Program-made: the position numbers and the translations under genes
Assembly: GCA_964023205.1 (NCBI GenBank)
Contig: OZ026841.1
Coordinates: 25,623,561 to 25,687,560 of the forward strand
Direction: 5' to 3'
Length of the DNA stretch: 64,000 nt
From: Lutraria lutraria
Taxonomy: Eukaryota; Mollusca; Bivalvia; Venerida; Mactridae
The notes under the pieces: model-generated
What the model was told of the DNA's origin: nothing
The model's database searches: none
Seen by the model: the letters and a program-made list of their open reading frames with translations, nothing else
Shown: positions 52,701-64,000 of the stretch, piece by piece
Position numbering within the stretch: position 1 is the first letter of the stretch
Layout: each line of letters begins with the position of its first letter

Positions 52701-55700
52701 GAACATTTTGTGTGTTCGCTGTAATGTGTCAATTCTTTCATGTTCAGTTTCGAATCCGACATGTGAACGAATCTGGGGGACATGAATCCTTGAATCAACT
52801 GATGGTGGATAGTTTTGTACAGAGATCAGAACATGGATATGGTGAGTTAATTCATACACATAGGTTCTATCATAATATATAATTACTAATTTATAAGTCG
52901 GTTACTGTACAACGAACGACGCACTGATTGATTAAATAAAATAGTTTCAGCTTACTGTTTGTATTCATAATTATATATGACAGATTATTTATTTCTACTC
53001 ATATATCTGTTGTTTAACCACCCATTCGACAGCTATGGTAATTTCAGAGCCGCACCAGATAGAAGGTTTTCCTGGTTCTTTATCATGTCCGGTGTAAAGC
53101 ATAGAAAGATTTTACAGACACAGCACATCACTCGTTAGTTGTGATGGAGACAATAACAAGTGTCTCTAAGAATTTCGAAAGGCGGAGCCGAGTATCGAAT
53201 CCACGACCTTTTATTTAGTAGTCCAGTGAGTTACCACTCGGCCAACTATCACCCCATCACAGTTTATATTTTACAGATAATACCGTTGTTTTTGGAGAAT
53301 TTAGCAGAAGCTACTGTATTCGTCTAGTTCGGTCATTCTTAGCTATTTCAGTTAGAAGCCGTACAATCTTGTCCCTCTGGGAGACCATTTTGTCCATCAT
53401 TTTGTCCTATGTTTTGGGGAAGGTTGATGGGTAGAGGATAATAATGGGAACATATTGTGGGGATGTTGAGATATTGTTTTCTTCTAGGAGGCCTTTCCTA
53501 CATCTATTTTGTCGTAGTTTTGTTCACATTTGGACTAATCAGATCTTGTATTTGTTATAAAAATTATGGAAACAGAAGGTTTGTTAAAAGACATTTGCTA
53601 CAGTTTCCAGTTTTTTGTTCACATAGACATATGAATAATGAAAACCCTTTCATTTTTTTTAAACTTTGCATGATCATGGTGTATGTTAACAGAAACATTT
53701 TAAGCGAAAAAAGATTGGGGGTTGACGAACTCGTTTGTAGTTACATGTATATAACCCTTGAAATTGAATTTTGGCTGATTTAGGTCATTTCAAGGGCAGA
53801 TAATTCACAGTGAAGATGAGCAAGGCCTTATTTATTTTCCTTTTTATGTGGCCTACCTCTTCCCATGTCATTCTATAAGGTTTCAAGAATTGGTAATGAG
53901 TGGTTTTGTATTAATTTTGTTCTTCTTTACCTTAACCAACGCCAATTTCCTTTAAAAAGTACCCTTTTTAAAGACTTTTTAGCCTCTTTACTTCAACAGA
54001 AAAAAATGTTATAATTGTTTTAATGGAATTGCATGAAATTTTGTATTTTGACTAAAAATAAAATAAAAAAAAGTAAACCCAAAGTAAAAATATGGTATTT
54101 GAGATTTATGTATAAGTTATCTGCCTTTGAAACAAGCTAAAATAAGCAAACATTCAAAATCAAGGGCAGATAACTAAAAAAAAAACGAGTTCATCAACCC
54201 CCATTTTCTTTCGCTTAAATGTTTCTATTAACATATGCTATGACCATGTGACCATGCAACATTAAAAAAAATTCTATGTGAAAAAAGCAAACGTTGTTTA
54301 AAGTACAGCTCACACGGTTCTGATCATAATCAAACTTATTTCGTACAATGCATGTATAATCTTTCTAATTTGTAAATACTTGTTTACGTGGTTATCTAGA
54401 ATTCACAAATAAAAAGTCTAATGGCTAGATACTTTAAAACACTAAAGGAAGATTCCCACAACTTATATTGACTTCTGATTCGACACAGATCACAATTCGT
54501 ATGAGAAAGGTTTCATTCGGATCACTTCTGACATTTATATTGAAATGATACCTACCGCGGCCTACAAATTTATTTTAGGTGTATTATCAATAAGGAAGTG
54601 GTTGTTGAAATTAATTGTATATACTTACGATAAATGTTTTGAAGTTGATTTGAGATACAGCTGAGCTTTAAATGCCTCACTATCTATGGATATCTCTTAT
54701 ATCTTAAAGCAGTGATTTTGTCATTATAAGCAGAAAATGTAAAACCACTTGATGTGGTAAAGTCCCCACTAGAGCGATAACCTTGGTTTTTACATTTGGT
54801 TGTTATTGAACTCAACGTTATCGACGGGTACACATTAAATATATATAGGTAATCACAACCAACCACTTCATCAAAGAAATTGATGGCCTGACAAGGAAGC
54901 GATCCATGAAAAAGCTCAAAATGTATGTAAACATACAAAGATAACAAGACGTCTTAAATCCCTTTACGAACTTGTGTCAAACATGACTGAGTGTTCCATA
55001 GGTCAAATAGTTTGTTTTGTTGCTTGTTGCAGCGATTTTATCTTGTGGTTGTATAACACGTGAGGTAAAAAAGTAACCTTGCATTTCATACATAATTTGG
55101 GACCTAGATAACGAACGTCAATTTATATCGTATAGAGTGTTTACGTCCTATCGACAAATATTCAGTCCAACGGAAACGGTGTGGACTTCAAGTATAATAA
55201 GTACCACTATTATGTCATGCACCAGGCCAATACTTGTGGCATGATGTTTGTTAGGCACTTTTCAAAATACTTTAACAAACCTGTTTATACTGCTCGCTGA
55301 ATTTGAAAGTTCTTGCAATACGTGAGGCTCAACACTCCGACATTTGTGTCTCCATTTTGTGATTACATTTAAAAGTTATCAGTTTTTACATTAACATTAT
55401 AGTAACAGTACTGACATATTCAAAGATGCATTATATATTTTGGACGCCTTTACACTTTACGGAAAGTGTACCGATCTTCTGATAAAAATGTCGTTTTTAT
55501 TTAGACTTTTGTATCGGTAGTTTTGTAGTCGATTGATAAATATATGACAGTTCAAAACAAGATACGTATCTCTTAAATTTTGTATTTCAGTTGTCGATAA
55601 TCCCCATCAATGGAACTTCGGCGAGAAGTAATTATCTTTTATCTGATCCGTTTTTTTATATAATTAATTTATTGTCAAATAAATAGTTTTAACTTAAACA

Positions 55701-58700
55701 TATTCAATAAAAAAGCATTGAAGTCTTTGCGATATTAACTTACACAAACATTAGTCATACTTTGCATAAACTGAAGAAGAAAAAACGTTTATATCACACC
55801 ATATTTCTATTGCATATCAGGGCAATATAATTGCATCATTCATATTCTATAATGAAATACATATATTCTTTACTAATGGTTCTGAAAACATAGCAAGCTA
55901 ACAACATCATTGTCGTGGTTGATAGTCCGAAACAGTAACATGTTTGGCATTCAATACGAAATTAGAAGGGTACATGAAGCCGTTAAATATGTGAAGCAGA
56001 ATTATTAAGTACAGACTGGATACTGAGCAGCCAATCTATTTTTGCCGCCATTTGACCATTTATGGTTTAAAAACTTCATGAATTTACTATTTTACTTGAC
56101 ACATTAGTTTACCTTAATGTTGAATTCAATTTTTCCAGATTTTATTTTAATGTGGGTACTGAAGGACTCGTCACACTTGTCCATTTCCATCCTGAAGAAG
56201 CGTATGAAATTCTTACCATGAAAAAAGTGCTTGCCAGTACTTTGTCTGTTAAAGTCAAGGTAATTAGTTTGTCTTTTAAAGTCAATTTAGTTAGTACTTT
56301 GCCTGTTAAAGTCAAGGTAATAAGTTTGTCTGTTAAAGTCAATGTAATTAGTACTTTGTCTGTTAAAGTTAAGGTAATTAGTACTTTGTCTGTTAAAGTC
56401 AAGATAATAGATTTGTCTGTTAAAGTCAATTTAATTAGTACTTTGTCTGTTAAAGTCAAGGTAATTAGTTTGTCTGTTAAAGTCAAGGTAATTAGTACTT
56501 TTTCTGTTAAAGTCTATGTAATTAGTACTTTTTTTGTTAAAGTCAATGTAATAAGTTTGACTGTTAAAGTCAATTTAATGAATACTTTTTCTGTTAAAGT
56601 CAAGGTAATTAGTTTGTCTGTTAAAGTCAAGGTAATTAGTACTTTTTCTGTTAAAGTCTATGTAATTAGTACTTTTTCTGTTAAAGTCAATGTAATAAGT
56701 TTGTCTGTTAAAGTCAATTTAATGAGTACTTTTTCTGTTTAAGTCAATTTAATTAGTACTTTGTCTGTTGAAGTCAAGGTAATTAGTACTATTTTTGTTA
56801 AAGTCTAGGTAATTAATACTTTTTCTGTTAAAGTCAAGGTAATAAGTTTGTCTGTAAAAGTCAATTTAATTAGTACTTTGTCTGTTAAAGTCAAGGTAAT
56901 TAGTTTGTCTGTTAAAGTCAAGGTAATTAGTACTTTTTCTGTTAAAGTCTATGTAATTAGTACTTTTTCTGTTAAAGTCAATGTAATAAGTTTGTCTGTT
57001 AAAGTCAATTTAATGAGTACTTTTTCTGTTAAAGTCAATTTAATTAGTACTTTGTCTGTTGAAGTCAAGGTAATTAGTACTATTTTTGTTAAAGTCTAGG
57101 TAATTAATACTTTTTCTGTTAAAGTCAAGGTAATAAGTTTGTCTGTAAAAGTCAATTTAATTAGTACTTTGTCTATTAAAGTCAATTTAATTAGTACTTT
57201 GTCTGTTAAAAGGGCATACCCTACAACTGACAAACATTCTGAGAAAGTGTAAAAATGTGCTAGATGTAGATGTAAAATAATATATAAAGGATAATTGCAG
57301 GAAGAACATGGGTTATAAAATGACTAGTTTAGGTACTAGCCGCAAAAAACATAGCTATGAATAATAAATCACTTCCACCCAAACATTTCCATGACTAAAT
57401 GTATGTGTCACAAATACATATTTTTTATGATTTTATTTTTAATTGGATGAATTTTTGGCTGAAACTTTCTTCGTCGGCTTTTTTCTTTACAAGCTTCTAA
57501 TTTATTATCATTTTGCCTTAATTCTAAATGCACCAAGTTGTAGGGTATGCCCCTTTAATGTCAAGGTAATTTGTACTTTTTCTGTTAAAAGAAGGTCACT
57601 ATTACAGCTATCTTTCAGCTGCATTAATCGGTTAGCATATATCAAAATGATAAAATAAGAATATGCCAGAGTTGCAGCCACAGGACCATTGTAAATAATT
57701 TGTTTCTCGTTTTCATAGGTCGAAGATAGTCATAAGTGGAAATTTACATCTCATGAAGAGGATCATGCTGGTAAGAATGAGTATACGTTAATTTATCATG
57801 CTCGAATTACAAATACAATATGTGCGCATTAATGAAACTGCATGTTGCAGTTTTGCTGTTTTAAAACCATAGGTATAACATTTCTTAAGACTTGAACTGC
57901 AAATTAAGAGCATTATGCTGTTTAAGATTGGGCGCAATATACTCCTGGTTTCCACTGAATTCTTTCAAGTCTATCAAATCAGAATGAAAAACATATATTT
58001 ACCTCGTTCCATCGTAAAAACAATATGGAACCATATTGCAGTCTCGTGAAATCCTTGCCTGCACTCAGTCTGGGTACGGATTAGATCTGCCTAACTGAGC
58101 TACTACCACTACTTTTGAACAATAAGCATTTATATACGAGTATGGTGTAAGCATTAAAAACGTAATAAAATACAAACGCACCATGAAACAGACTTAAACA
58201 ATATTAAATTTGTTTTCAACCAATTTTGTTAACTGATCTAATTATGTTTGAATATCTTAAGGTCACATGGACCATGATTACGAGGCATCACGTGACACTG
58301 ATGGTATCAAATTTGTACGTGTTCATAAAAGTTCCAGAGATGTCCACAGACTTCATAACAAAGTAATGATTTTTCCGACATAACGATATTAGAATGCTTC
58401 TAACAAATGTTACTGTTGCATATTATTTGGCTCGGTAGTTGAGATGAGGAAACTGAAAAAGCATCCCTGAGAAATTTAAAAGACGGAGCCGAAAATCGAA
58501 CACACAGCTTTTCGTTTAGTAGTCCAGCGCGTTACCACACTTTACCACCCCTTTTATCTGATCCAGTGGAATAATTTGAACTGACAGTGGTGAGGGAGCT
58601 TGTGATTAAAGAACAGTCAAAGAAAAATAGTCACAGGACCTCGGTAACCCCATATCGACAGCCTCTTAGTAACCTTTACGAGATAGCACCCCGAGTGAGA

Positions 58701-61700
58701 AACATGTCTGAGATATGCGCATAAAGTAACGTATAATGTTCATTCCACTGAAAAGTAACCTGCCTCCTAATAAGCATAGAGTCCATCAGTGATAGCGTTA
58801 GTTAATGTCTTTACGTTTGCTAATGAGATTTTTGTTCATGATGAATTTATCAAAGTGTATGGCATTAAGTCTAAGCTATTTAGCAAATATTTGTCTTACA
58901 TTGCAGACAATCCATTTAGATGTGAAAGGGACACCAGTATATGTTGATGCTGTTGACAACGTTACTTTGAGACATTCACCGACACAAACCAAAAAGTAAG
59001 TTTACGTGTTTGATACCTAATTTAGTAGCACTCTCTTAGCTGTTAGAGAAAAGTGCTACTGTTTGTATTCATTCAATTTAACAACTTATATCCACTAGCG
59101 GTAAGTTGCCGTCAACATAATTACATCTATTTGGGGAGAGTTGACGCATACAACGTCATTTTGTATCTAAAACTCGCCGATAATTGGATGTGCGTAGTAA
59201 CACATGATATTTCAAAGAAGATGTTCCCTATTATTCTATAGCACATCGGGTATAAGCGCTTTGTGAGAAATAGATTTTATATTGATATTATTTTTAGTCT
59301 ACTTGTTTCTTTGGCTGTGGCTACTTTTCTGCATATTGGAGCGCCACACTGGTAGCTGTCTTAATTGAACTATGTAGTATCGTATATGAGTAGATCTGCA
59401 TTTACTTTATTGATTTTTGTTCATTTAATCAATTTTTTAACAGAATAAATTTAATTTGCACCAGCCGTGTTTAGTATGTCTTCCATTTTTTTCCACAGGA
59501 AATCAGCTGAAGGTTTTCATGAAATTGACGACCAAGAATTCGGAGGTAAACCTTCTTCATTACTAGAAAATAAACTTGTGTTAATGCAATAATATTACCT
59601 TTATTAACTCTCTGAGGTCATTGTTAACTTCGAAAAATGCTAAACAAATGGAAAATGTTTAATATTCAGATAGGCGATCAAACGGTTGTGTGTATTTTTG
59701 GCTTGGAGCTACGGCTCCAAGCCCTATTATTGTTTTCAGTTGCAGTTGTTCCCTAGATGCTGGTAGCTGTAATGCGAAAGCTGGGTACAAGTGCGCAAAA
59801 ATGATAGGAGTCCGGCGATTGGTTGCCAGCTATATGTTAACAGTCCGGTGATTGGTTTACGCTTACTGTGTGAATCGGTATCACATGACTTGAGTGTACC
59901 AACTTCACTGTGCTAGTCTATTATGAAATCAGGGTGTTTCACTAAAGATCGGTTTGTTCTATTAACATTAATTACACGTAAAGGTACACATTTTAAAACT
60001 GTCTATTTTTTCTGTTACTATGTACAATATATTTAAATCAATTATTTTAATCATTACTGAAAGACATATTAGCGGAGGATTGTTCAAGAGAATTTAAGGA
60101 AGTCCCTTCTATAATGAAACCTGCGGAACACTATTGCCGCCAATAATTTTGTCACGTGATTTTGATGTACACATTTGCGATTTCATTGTAAAATCGGGGT
60201 GTTTCACTATAAATCGGCATGTTCCATCAACCGTTAAGGCACGAAAAGATAAGATATATTAACGCAGTCTCAAATATTTTTACTTTACTAGCTCTTTGTT
60301 TAATTATCAGCATAATTGCTGAAGGTAATAAGCGGAGGATTAATTAATTAATGAAATACACCCCTACTATAATTTAACTTGCGAAACGCTTTCTCTGATG
60401 CAATTTAAAACTTGTGTACAGTACGATGAATTATAGGAAAATCTATAAATAGAAAAATATGCCGATGTTTCAGACTACCTGTTGACTTTGAAAGAGGACA
60501 ATTCCATAACTAAAATGGTCAACAAGACGAAATAAAATGAACCAATTTAGTTATGGTATCAGAACTAACTTTTATCAGCAACAACCAGCCAAGCCTTTCC
60601 TTTTTAAAAGGAAACTTTATTTCAATTCGATTCTAAACGACAATATTACACTGCTTCTGCTATATACAATATACAGTGCATCTTATCAAGAGTGGTCCTC
60701 TCTTGAGCAACATCCCTCTCTTCAACAACAGTATAATTACACGACTCCGCTACTAAATTAACCTCTGTAGAGCAAAAACCTCTCAACAACAATATCATTT
60801 TGCTACTTCCAATGGGTGTTGCTTTAGGGTGATTGCACTGTATATGTTTACGTATTTTTTACAATTTGATTATTGTTTTTCAGAATTTCCAAAGATAGGC
60901 TCTATATCACGAAGCAGAATGAAAATGACACTGAAACGGTAAGACGTTCTATTATTTTTATTTACAGATATCAATTGTTATAAAAGTATGGTGATGTGCT
61001 GATTTAAATATGACTTAAAACACCTCATATATAAAATAGCTTCCTTGTTTCTTTTTAATCTTGGTCTACTATGAAATTTATTACACCTGACATGACCATT
61101 GTCCTTAAAAAAGTTCCATAATATCAGATATAGTTAGGCTTTTGTATAGATATGAAAAGGTCGACTCCAGTTGCACTATGAGCATATCTTTATATTATCC
61201 TATTCCAGCAAACACAACGAAAATGGTGCCCATAATGTGGATGAATTACACAAGGATACGCTCACGGTTCCAAAAGTAATTGAACTGTTTAGACTGAAAT
61301 ATCAGTCGTCATATAAAGCTAGTGACCATTTGATGTGCTAAATCAGTAATATTGTACAACAATTGCGTTATATCAGTCATGCTTTGCTATTAGTTCTCTT
61401 GGAAATGTCAGAGCATTTTACTGATTTAAAACATTTACGACCAAACATAACTTTTTAGATTCAATGAAAATTTTTTTTCGAAACTTGTTTGTATAATCAT
61501 AAGATTTTAAAAGTTTCTTAATTTCGATACTGTATTCCTCCATTTTTAATTTTTGCTCTTCTTTATCTGTTGTATTGTATAAGGCTTAACCTTCTTTACC
61601 ATATAGCCTCTTGTTTGAGTATCTTTAATTAGTTAATTGCATGTATAATTTGTGCGGTTTCTTCCAGAGACCGGAAGTGAAGGTTAACATCCAAAGCGTT

Positions 61701-64000
61701 GAAGCTGACATCAAAACACATTTGTCGTGCATACATTCAATTCAAAACAAATGTGAGTATTTCAAACACAATATTTTATAGCAATGTTTGCAATACGCGT
61801 AAATAAATACTTTTATCAACTGATTGTAAACAAAAATACTTTTATCATGATAATTATCATAAGGTGCTGAATCGGAGACAATCAATTGGAATTAGATGTG
61901 GAAGATCAATTTTAAGTTTTAAACCTCGGACCTCGGACAGTCGTATGTCACACTGTTTATATGTTGTATGCATATCGTTTCTACAGCTTATAAAATGTAC
62001 ACTGTGTGGTATAAGTAATACAAAGTAAATTTTAACTTCTTCACAATGGAGGTAAAGAAACTCAAATGCACTTGATAGTCAATAGTACATACTCAGATCC
62101 GTAACCAAGGTGACCCGTCTCCGTGGTCGAGTTGTTATTGTCGCTGACTTCAGATCACTGTAACCTCTCAGTGAAAGTGGGTCTTGGGTTCGAGCCCCGC
62201 TACTAAACATGTCTCTTTTTGTGAGAAAGTAGGCAGTTGCTTACGGAGGAAGGGAATGTAGTACTGGTTCTTCACAATAACGATGGTTAGGTGTCCGCCT
62301 CATATGTCTCTGACTGTTGAAAAGGGACGTAAAACTCAAACAAACAAACAAACAAACTAAGATGTAACCAAGGTAAAACAATTTTGTTATTTCAGATGAT
62401 CGGAACAGAACTGAATGTGTACATAATCTCCGGAACCTCATTCACTCATTAAAAAAAGATGATTTTGTAAATCTTGCCACAGAGGCGCTGACCCAACAAT
62501 GTAACCCTAACAACACACTGTGCGTGGATGAGAAAAATCTATTTATTGACATAATAGCTCGTGAAGGAAGTGCTGAAGCTCAACTTTTAGTCCTAAATAT
62601 GATTATACGACATCCTAATGTCACAGAGGAGGATTTAAGGAGATGCTTGTTTCATACAATTGCCCTTGAGACACCGGAACTTGTAAGTACACAAAATATG
62701 TAGCCACTCGGATATGACGAGATGTTGCATGATCTCCATTCTTTTCCTGTCCACAACTTTAATTGTGCATTGACTTGATTAGTATATTGCAATAGAACTG
62801 ATAGGTGAACATCTTGAAACTGTTGTCAAACAACGTCATTAAGAACAATAAATCACCTGCAAAAAGTAAACCATTGCCTTGTTTCCACACACATTCATAT
62901 CTACAAACTCGAACTCTTTAATTTGGCCGATATTTCCATATCTGTACAATTTGTTGGCCAAAAACCTTGAACACTTCATTGAGACAAGTAGTATAATTTG
63001 AAAGAGATTTGAAAACACTTGTTACTAATTGAAAAATAAAAATGTTGATACTTAGTCTACAAATCTGATAGCAATTAAAGATTTCTGATTTTGACTCGAA
63101 CCCGGAAGCACTCAAGTATTTTTTTCTTTCCAAAAGGAGCTGGTGCAGCATATAGAACATCTTTGTTTTGAAGGAGACACTAGTCCAGGAGGTAAGATGT
63201 CTAATTTTGTATAAATAATGTAAGACTTTTATGATATCATCGATAAAAACATAAATAAGATCAAAATTGAGGTCAACAACTTTAGGTCCTCTTATTTTTT
63301 ATCTCATGTGAACTTCAAACAGTGGCTTATCAATACTCGTGTTGTGAGGCATTTTAAAAAAAAGTATGTTTTTTCTTCCGCTAGTTGTTCAAGACGTTTT
63401 TTCTAGCACTAAATCATTGGACCCATCTGGAGTTTGAGATTTTTATCATCATTTTGTCTGATACAATTGATTTATCCGCAGTTGATTGGTGATTTACAAC
63501 TTCATCGTGATTAGAGATATTCAACTTAGTTACAGTCAGACCAAGGGGCTTGTAATTTTATCTAGTACTGGGTTGTTAGCGTTATATCTTGACCACAGAA
63601 CACAACTTTAACATCAAACTCAAGAAGTGACAACTTTATCTTGCAACAAACTAAATTGATGTACAACTGTTAGTAATAATTAGATAGTCTCAAAATTGTG
63701 TCGAACAATATTTAGTTAGCTTGTCACCCAGGGCATATGCTGCCAATGACAATCTCTTCCACTTTCTTTGTTGGTTAAGCTTAGAGCGTATTTCTCTCTT
63801 AATCGGCAGCACTGGCATGTAGTCGTGAGTTATTTCAATCACCTCCTAAAACAGCAAACTAAAATTATTTATCTGAAATTTTCAGCAACTCCGGGACTTT
63901 CCAAAACTCAAAAACGGGCATGTCTAGCACTCGGTGCAATGGCTAAATCCCTGCACGCCAGGAACGTTACGGAATCGGATAGAATAGTTCAACGCATTGA
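49798..64000 (+). CDS. Large lipid transfer protein (vitellogenin/MTP/apolipophorin superfamily), 5' part
   Basis: Fourteen exons join in phase: 49798-49947, 52748-52841, 55591-55627, 56139-56259, 57719-57770, 58262-58362, 58907-58995, 59499-59545, 60884-60938, 61209-61275, 61668-61752, 62396-62682, 63137-63191 and 63886 to the window edge, about 451 residues. A signal peptide (MDSLVGAWFILCVCVASCAG) precedes YTYSSESDILG, the usual opening strand of the lipoprotein N-terminal beta-barrel. Exon 4 encodes the family landmark VHFHPEEAYEILTMKKVLAS, equivalent to the YHHPDE...NMKKGI region. Family members load lipid in the secretory pathway and carry it in haemolymph or egg, or act as MTP. The barrel carries a His/Asp/Glu-rich insert (HEEDHAGHMDHDYE) I do not know from relatives. 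The gene continues past the window, so vitellogenin, apolipophorin and MTP cannot be told apart. Confidence 0.85.
50705..50774 (-). repeat. tRNA-like SINE head in intron 1 of the lipid-transfer gene
   Basis: On the minus strand box A (TGGTCGTGTGGTTAG) and a box B-like CTGTGTTCGTAG are spaced like a tRNA. The mismatches to a real tRNA fold point to a SINE. Confidence 0.5.
52320..52690. repeat. Degenerate tandem repeat, units of about 30-40 bp
   Basis: Units like TTGACCTTTGAAGGGTGACC followed by TTTGTTCACAG recur about ten times with many changes, just upstream of exon 2 of the lipid-transfer gene. Confidence 0.75.
53181..53255 (-). repeat. tRNA-like SINE head (family shared with 58481)
   Basis: On the minus strand TGGCCGAGTGGTAACTCACT followed by GGTCGTGGATTCGATACTCG resembles boxes A and B. 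A diverged relative is at 58481-58552. Confidence 0.55.
53607..54290. repeat. Fold-back inverted repeat with arms of about 110-130 bp
   Basis: The left arm (53607-53740, e.g. AGAAACATTTTAAGCGAAAA, then GGGGGTTGACGAACTCG) reappears inverted at about 54178-54290 with a few substitutions. The loop is roughly 440 bp with no coding pattern. It looks like a fold-back element or decayed DNA transposon in intron 2 of the lipid-transfer gene. Confidence 0.7.
56230..57590. repeat. 27/30-bp minisatellite starting in exon 4 of the lipid-transfer gene, interrupted by a MITE
   Basis: The unit TCTGTTAAAGTCAAGGTAAT followed by TAGTACTTTG (30 bp, or 27 bp without ACT) repeats about 33 times from 56230 to 57209, plus one or two units after the MITE. 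The first unit overlaps the last ten codons of exon 4 and its donor (GTCAAG|GTAATT). All units are multiples of 3, so the exon frame stays open for 196 codons to a stop near 56740, and the antisense frame is open for over 100 codons. I take the array as intron, ending the exon at 56259, because the next exon joins in phase there and relatives have no such insert. Confidence 0.9.
57210..57554. mobile_element. 345-bp MITE with TTAA duplication inserted in the minisatellite
   Basis: Inverted ends (AAGGGCATACCCTACAACT and its near reverse complement) are flanked by TTAA at 57206-57209 and 57555-57558. Every minisatellite unit contains GTTAAAG, and the array resumes after the element, so it landed in a repeat unit. 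Same terminal family as 47502-47990. Confidence 0.8.
58481..58552 (-). repeat. tRNA-like SINE head, diverged copy
   Basis: Shares GACGGAGCCGA and TTTAGTAGTCCAG with the element at 53181-53255. Box B is decayed. Confidence 0.45.
59701..60400. repeat. Hairpin and diverged tandem duplication of about 260 bp
   Basis: GGCTTGGAGCTACGGCTCCAAGCC-type inverted arms (11 bp each) lie near 59700-59724. A segment with GGTGTTTCACTAAAGATCGG and GCGGAGGATT occurs near 59930-60085 and again, diverged, near 60190-60345. It occupies the intron between exons 8 and 9 of the lipid-transfer gene. Confidence 0.6.
61668..64000 (+). CDS. Start of the lipovitellin-type helical domain (exons 11-14)
   Basis: Paired amphipathic helices follow the barrel: VEADIKTHLSCIHSIQN, VHNLRNLIHSLKKDDFVNLA, EAQLLVLNMIIRHP, VTEEDLRRCLFHTIALETPE and RACLALGAMAKSLHA. 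Runs of this kind, including the LALGAMA motif, form the horseshoe of LLTP proteins that cradles the lipid pocket. The last exon is cut by the window edge. Confidence 0.85.
62112..62363 (+). repeat. tRNA-derived SINE, third copy, with 11-bp target duplication
   Basis: Box A-like TGGTCGAGTTGTTATTG, box B GGTTCGAGCCCC, the common body and an (AAAC)n tail are present. GTAACCAAGGT flanks it at 62101-62111 and 62364-62374. The right flank is only about 20 bp from the exon that starts at 62396. Confidence 0.85.

Noticed and set aside
53457..53783. 108-residue plus-strand frame
   Set aside because: It overlaps one arm of the fold-back repeat, is low in complexity and has no splice link to the lipid-transfer exons.
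56142..56486. Minus-strand frame of LTLTDK repeats
   Set aside because: It is the antisense of the 27/30-bp minisatellite and is open only because unit length is a multiple of three.

Overview
The window is animal DNA: AT-rich, with long introns, GT-AG splicing, secreted and membrane multidomain proteins, tRNA-derived SINEs and many small DNA transposons. A lophotrochozoan, probably a bivalve mollusc, fits best (inference from gene content and repeat style). I assembled the exons by hand from splice sites and reading phase. All three long gene models keep phase across every junction used, but exon ends may be off by a base or two and no transcript was available.

Layout: (1) 1-22680, plus strand: the 3' part (23 exons, about 3,760 residues) of a giant single-pass membrane protein. 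It has many tandem beta-sandwich repeats, a PAN/apple module, a cadherin-like stretch, EGF-like modules, a membrane helix and a roughly 100-residue tail. (2) 23.3-31 kb: repeat-rich intergenic DNA with a 3.58-kb transposon that has a perfect 8-bp target duplication, and one half of an inverted pair of short hAT copies (the other half is in an intron of gene 1). (3) 31639-33210, plus strand: a class-A-scavenger-receptor-like gene (membrane helix, coiled coil, C-terminal SRCR domain) interrupted by two compensating frameshifts. (4) 34046-49242, minus strand: a 20-exon gene for a secreted protein of about 1,408 residues. Its middle holds two, perhaps three, domains that read like the Hedgehog N-terminal signalling domain but have lost the zinc ligands; no autoprocessing (Hint) domain is seen. 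(5) 49798-64000, plus strand: the 5' part (14 exons, about 451 residues) of a large lipid transfer protein (vitellogenin/MTP/apolipophorin superfamily) with a signal peptide.

The Hedgehog-like gene and the lipid-transfer gene are head to head, with 555 bp between start codons, so they may share regulatory DNA. In insects, lipoproteins of this superfamily carry lipid-linked Hedgehog, which makes the pairing worth testing, although it may be chance. The strongest structural oddity is a 27/30-bp minisatellite in the lipid-transfer gene that starts inside a coding exon and copies that exon's 3' end together with its splice donor, giving dozens of donor-like sites and an open reading frame through much of the array.
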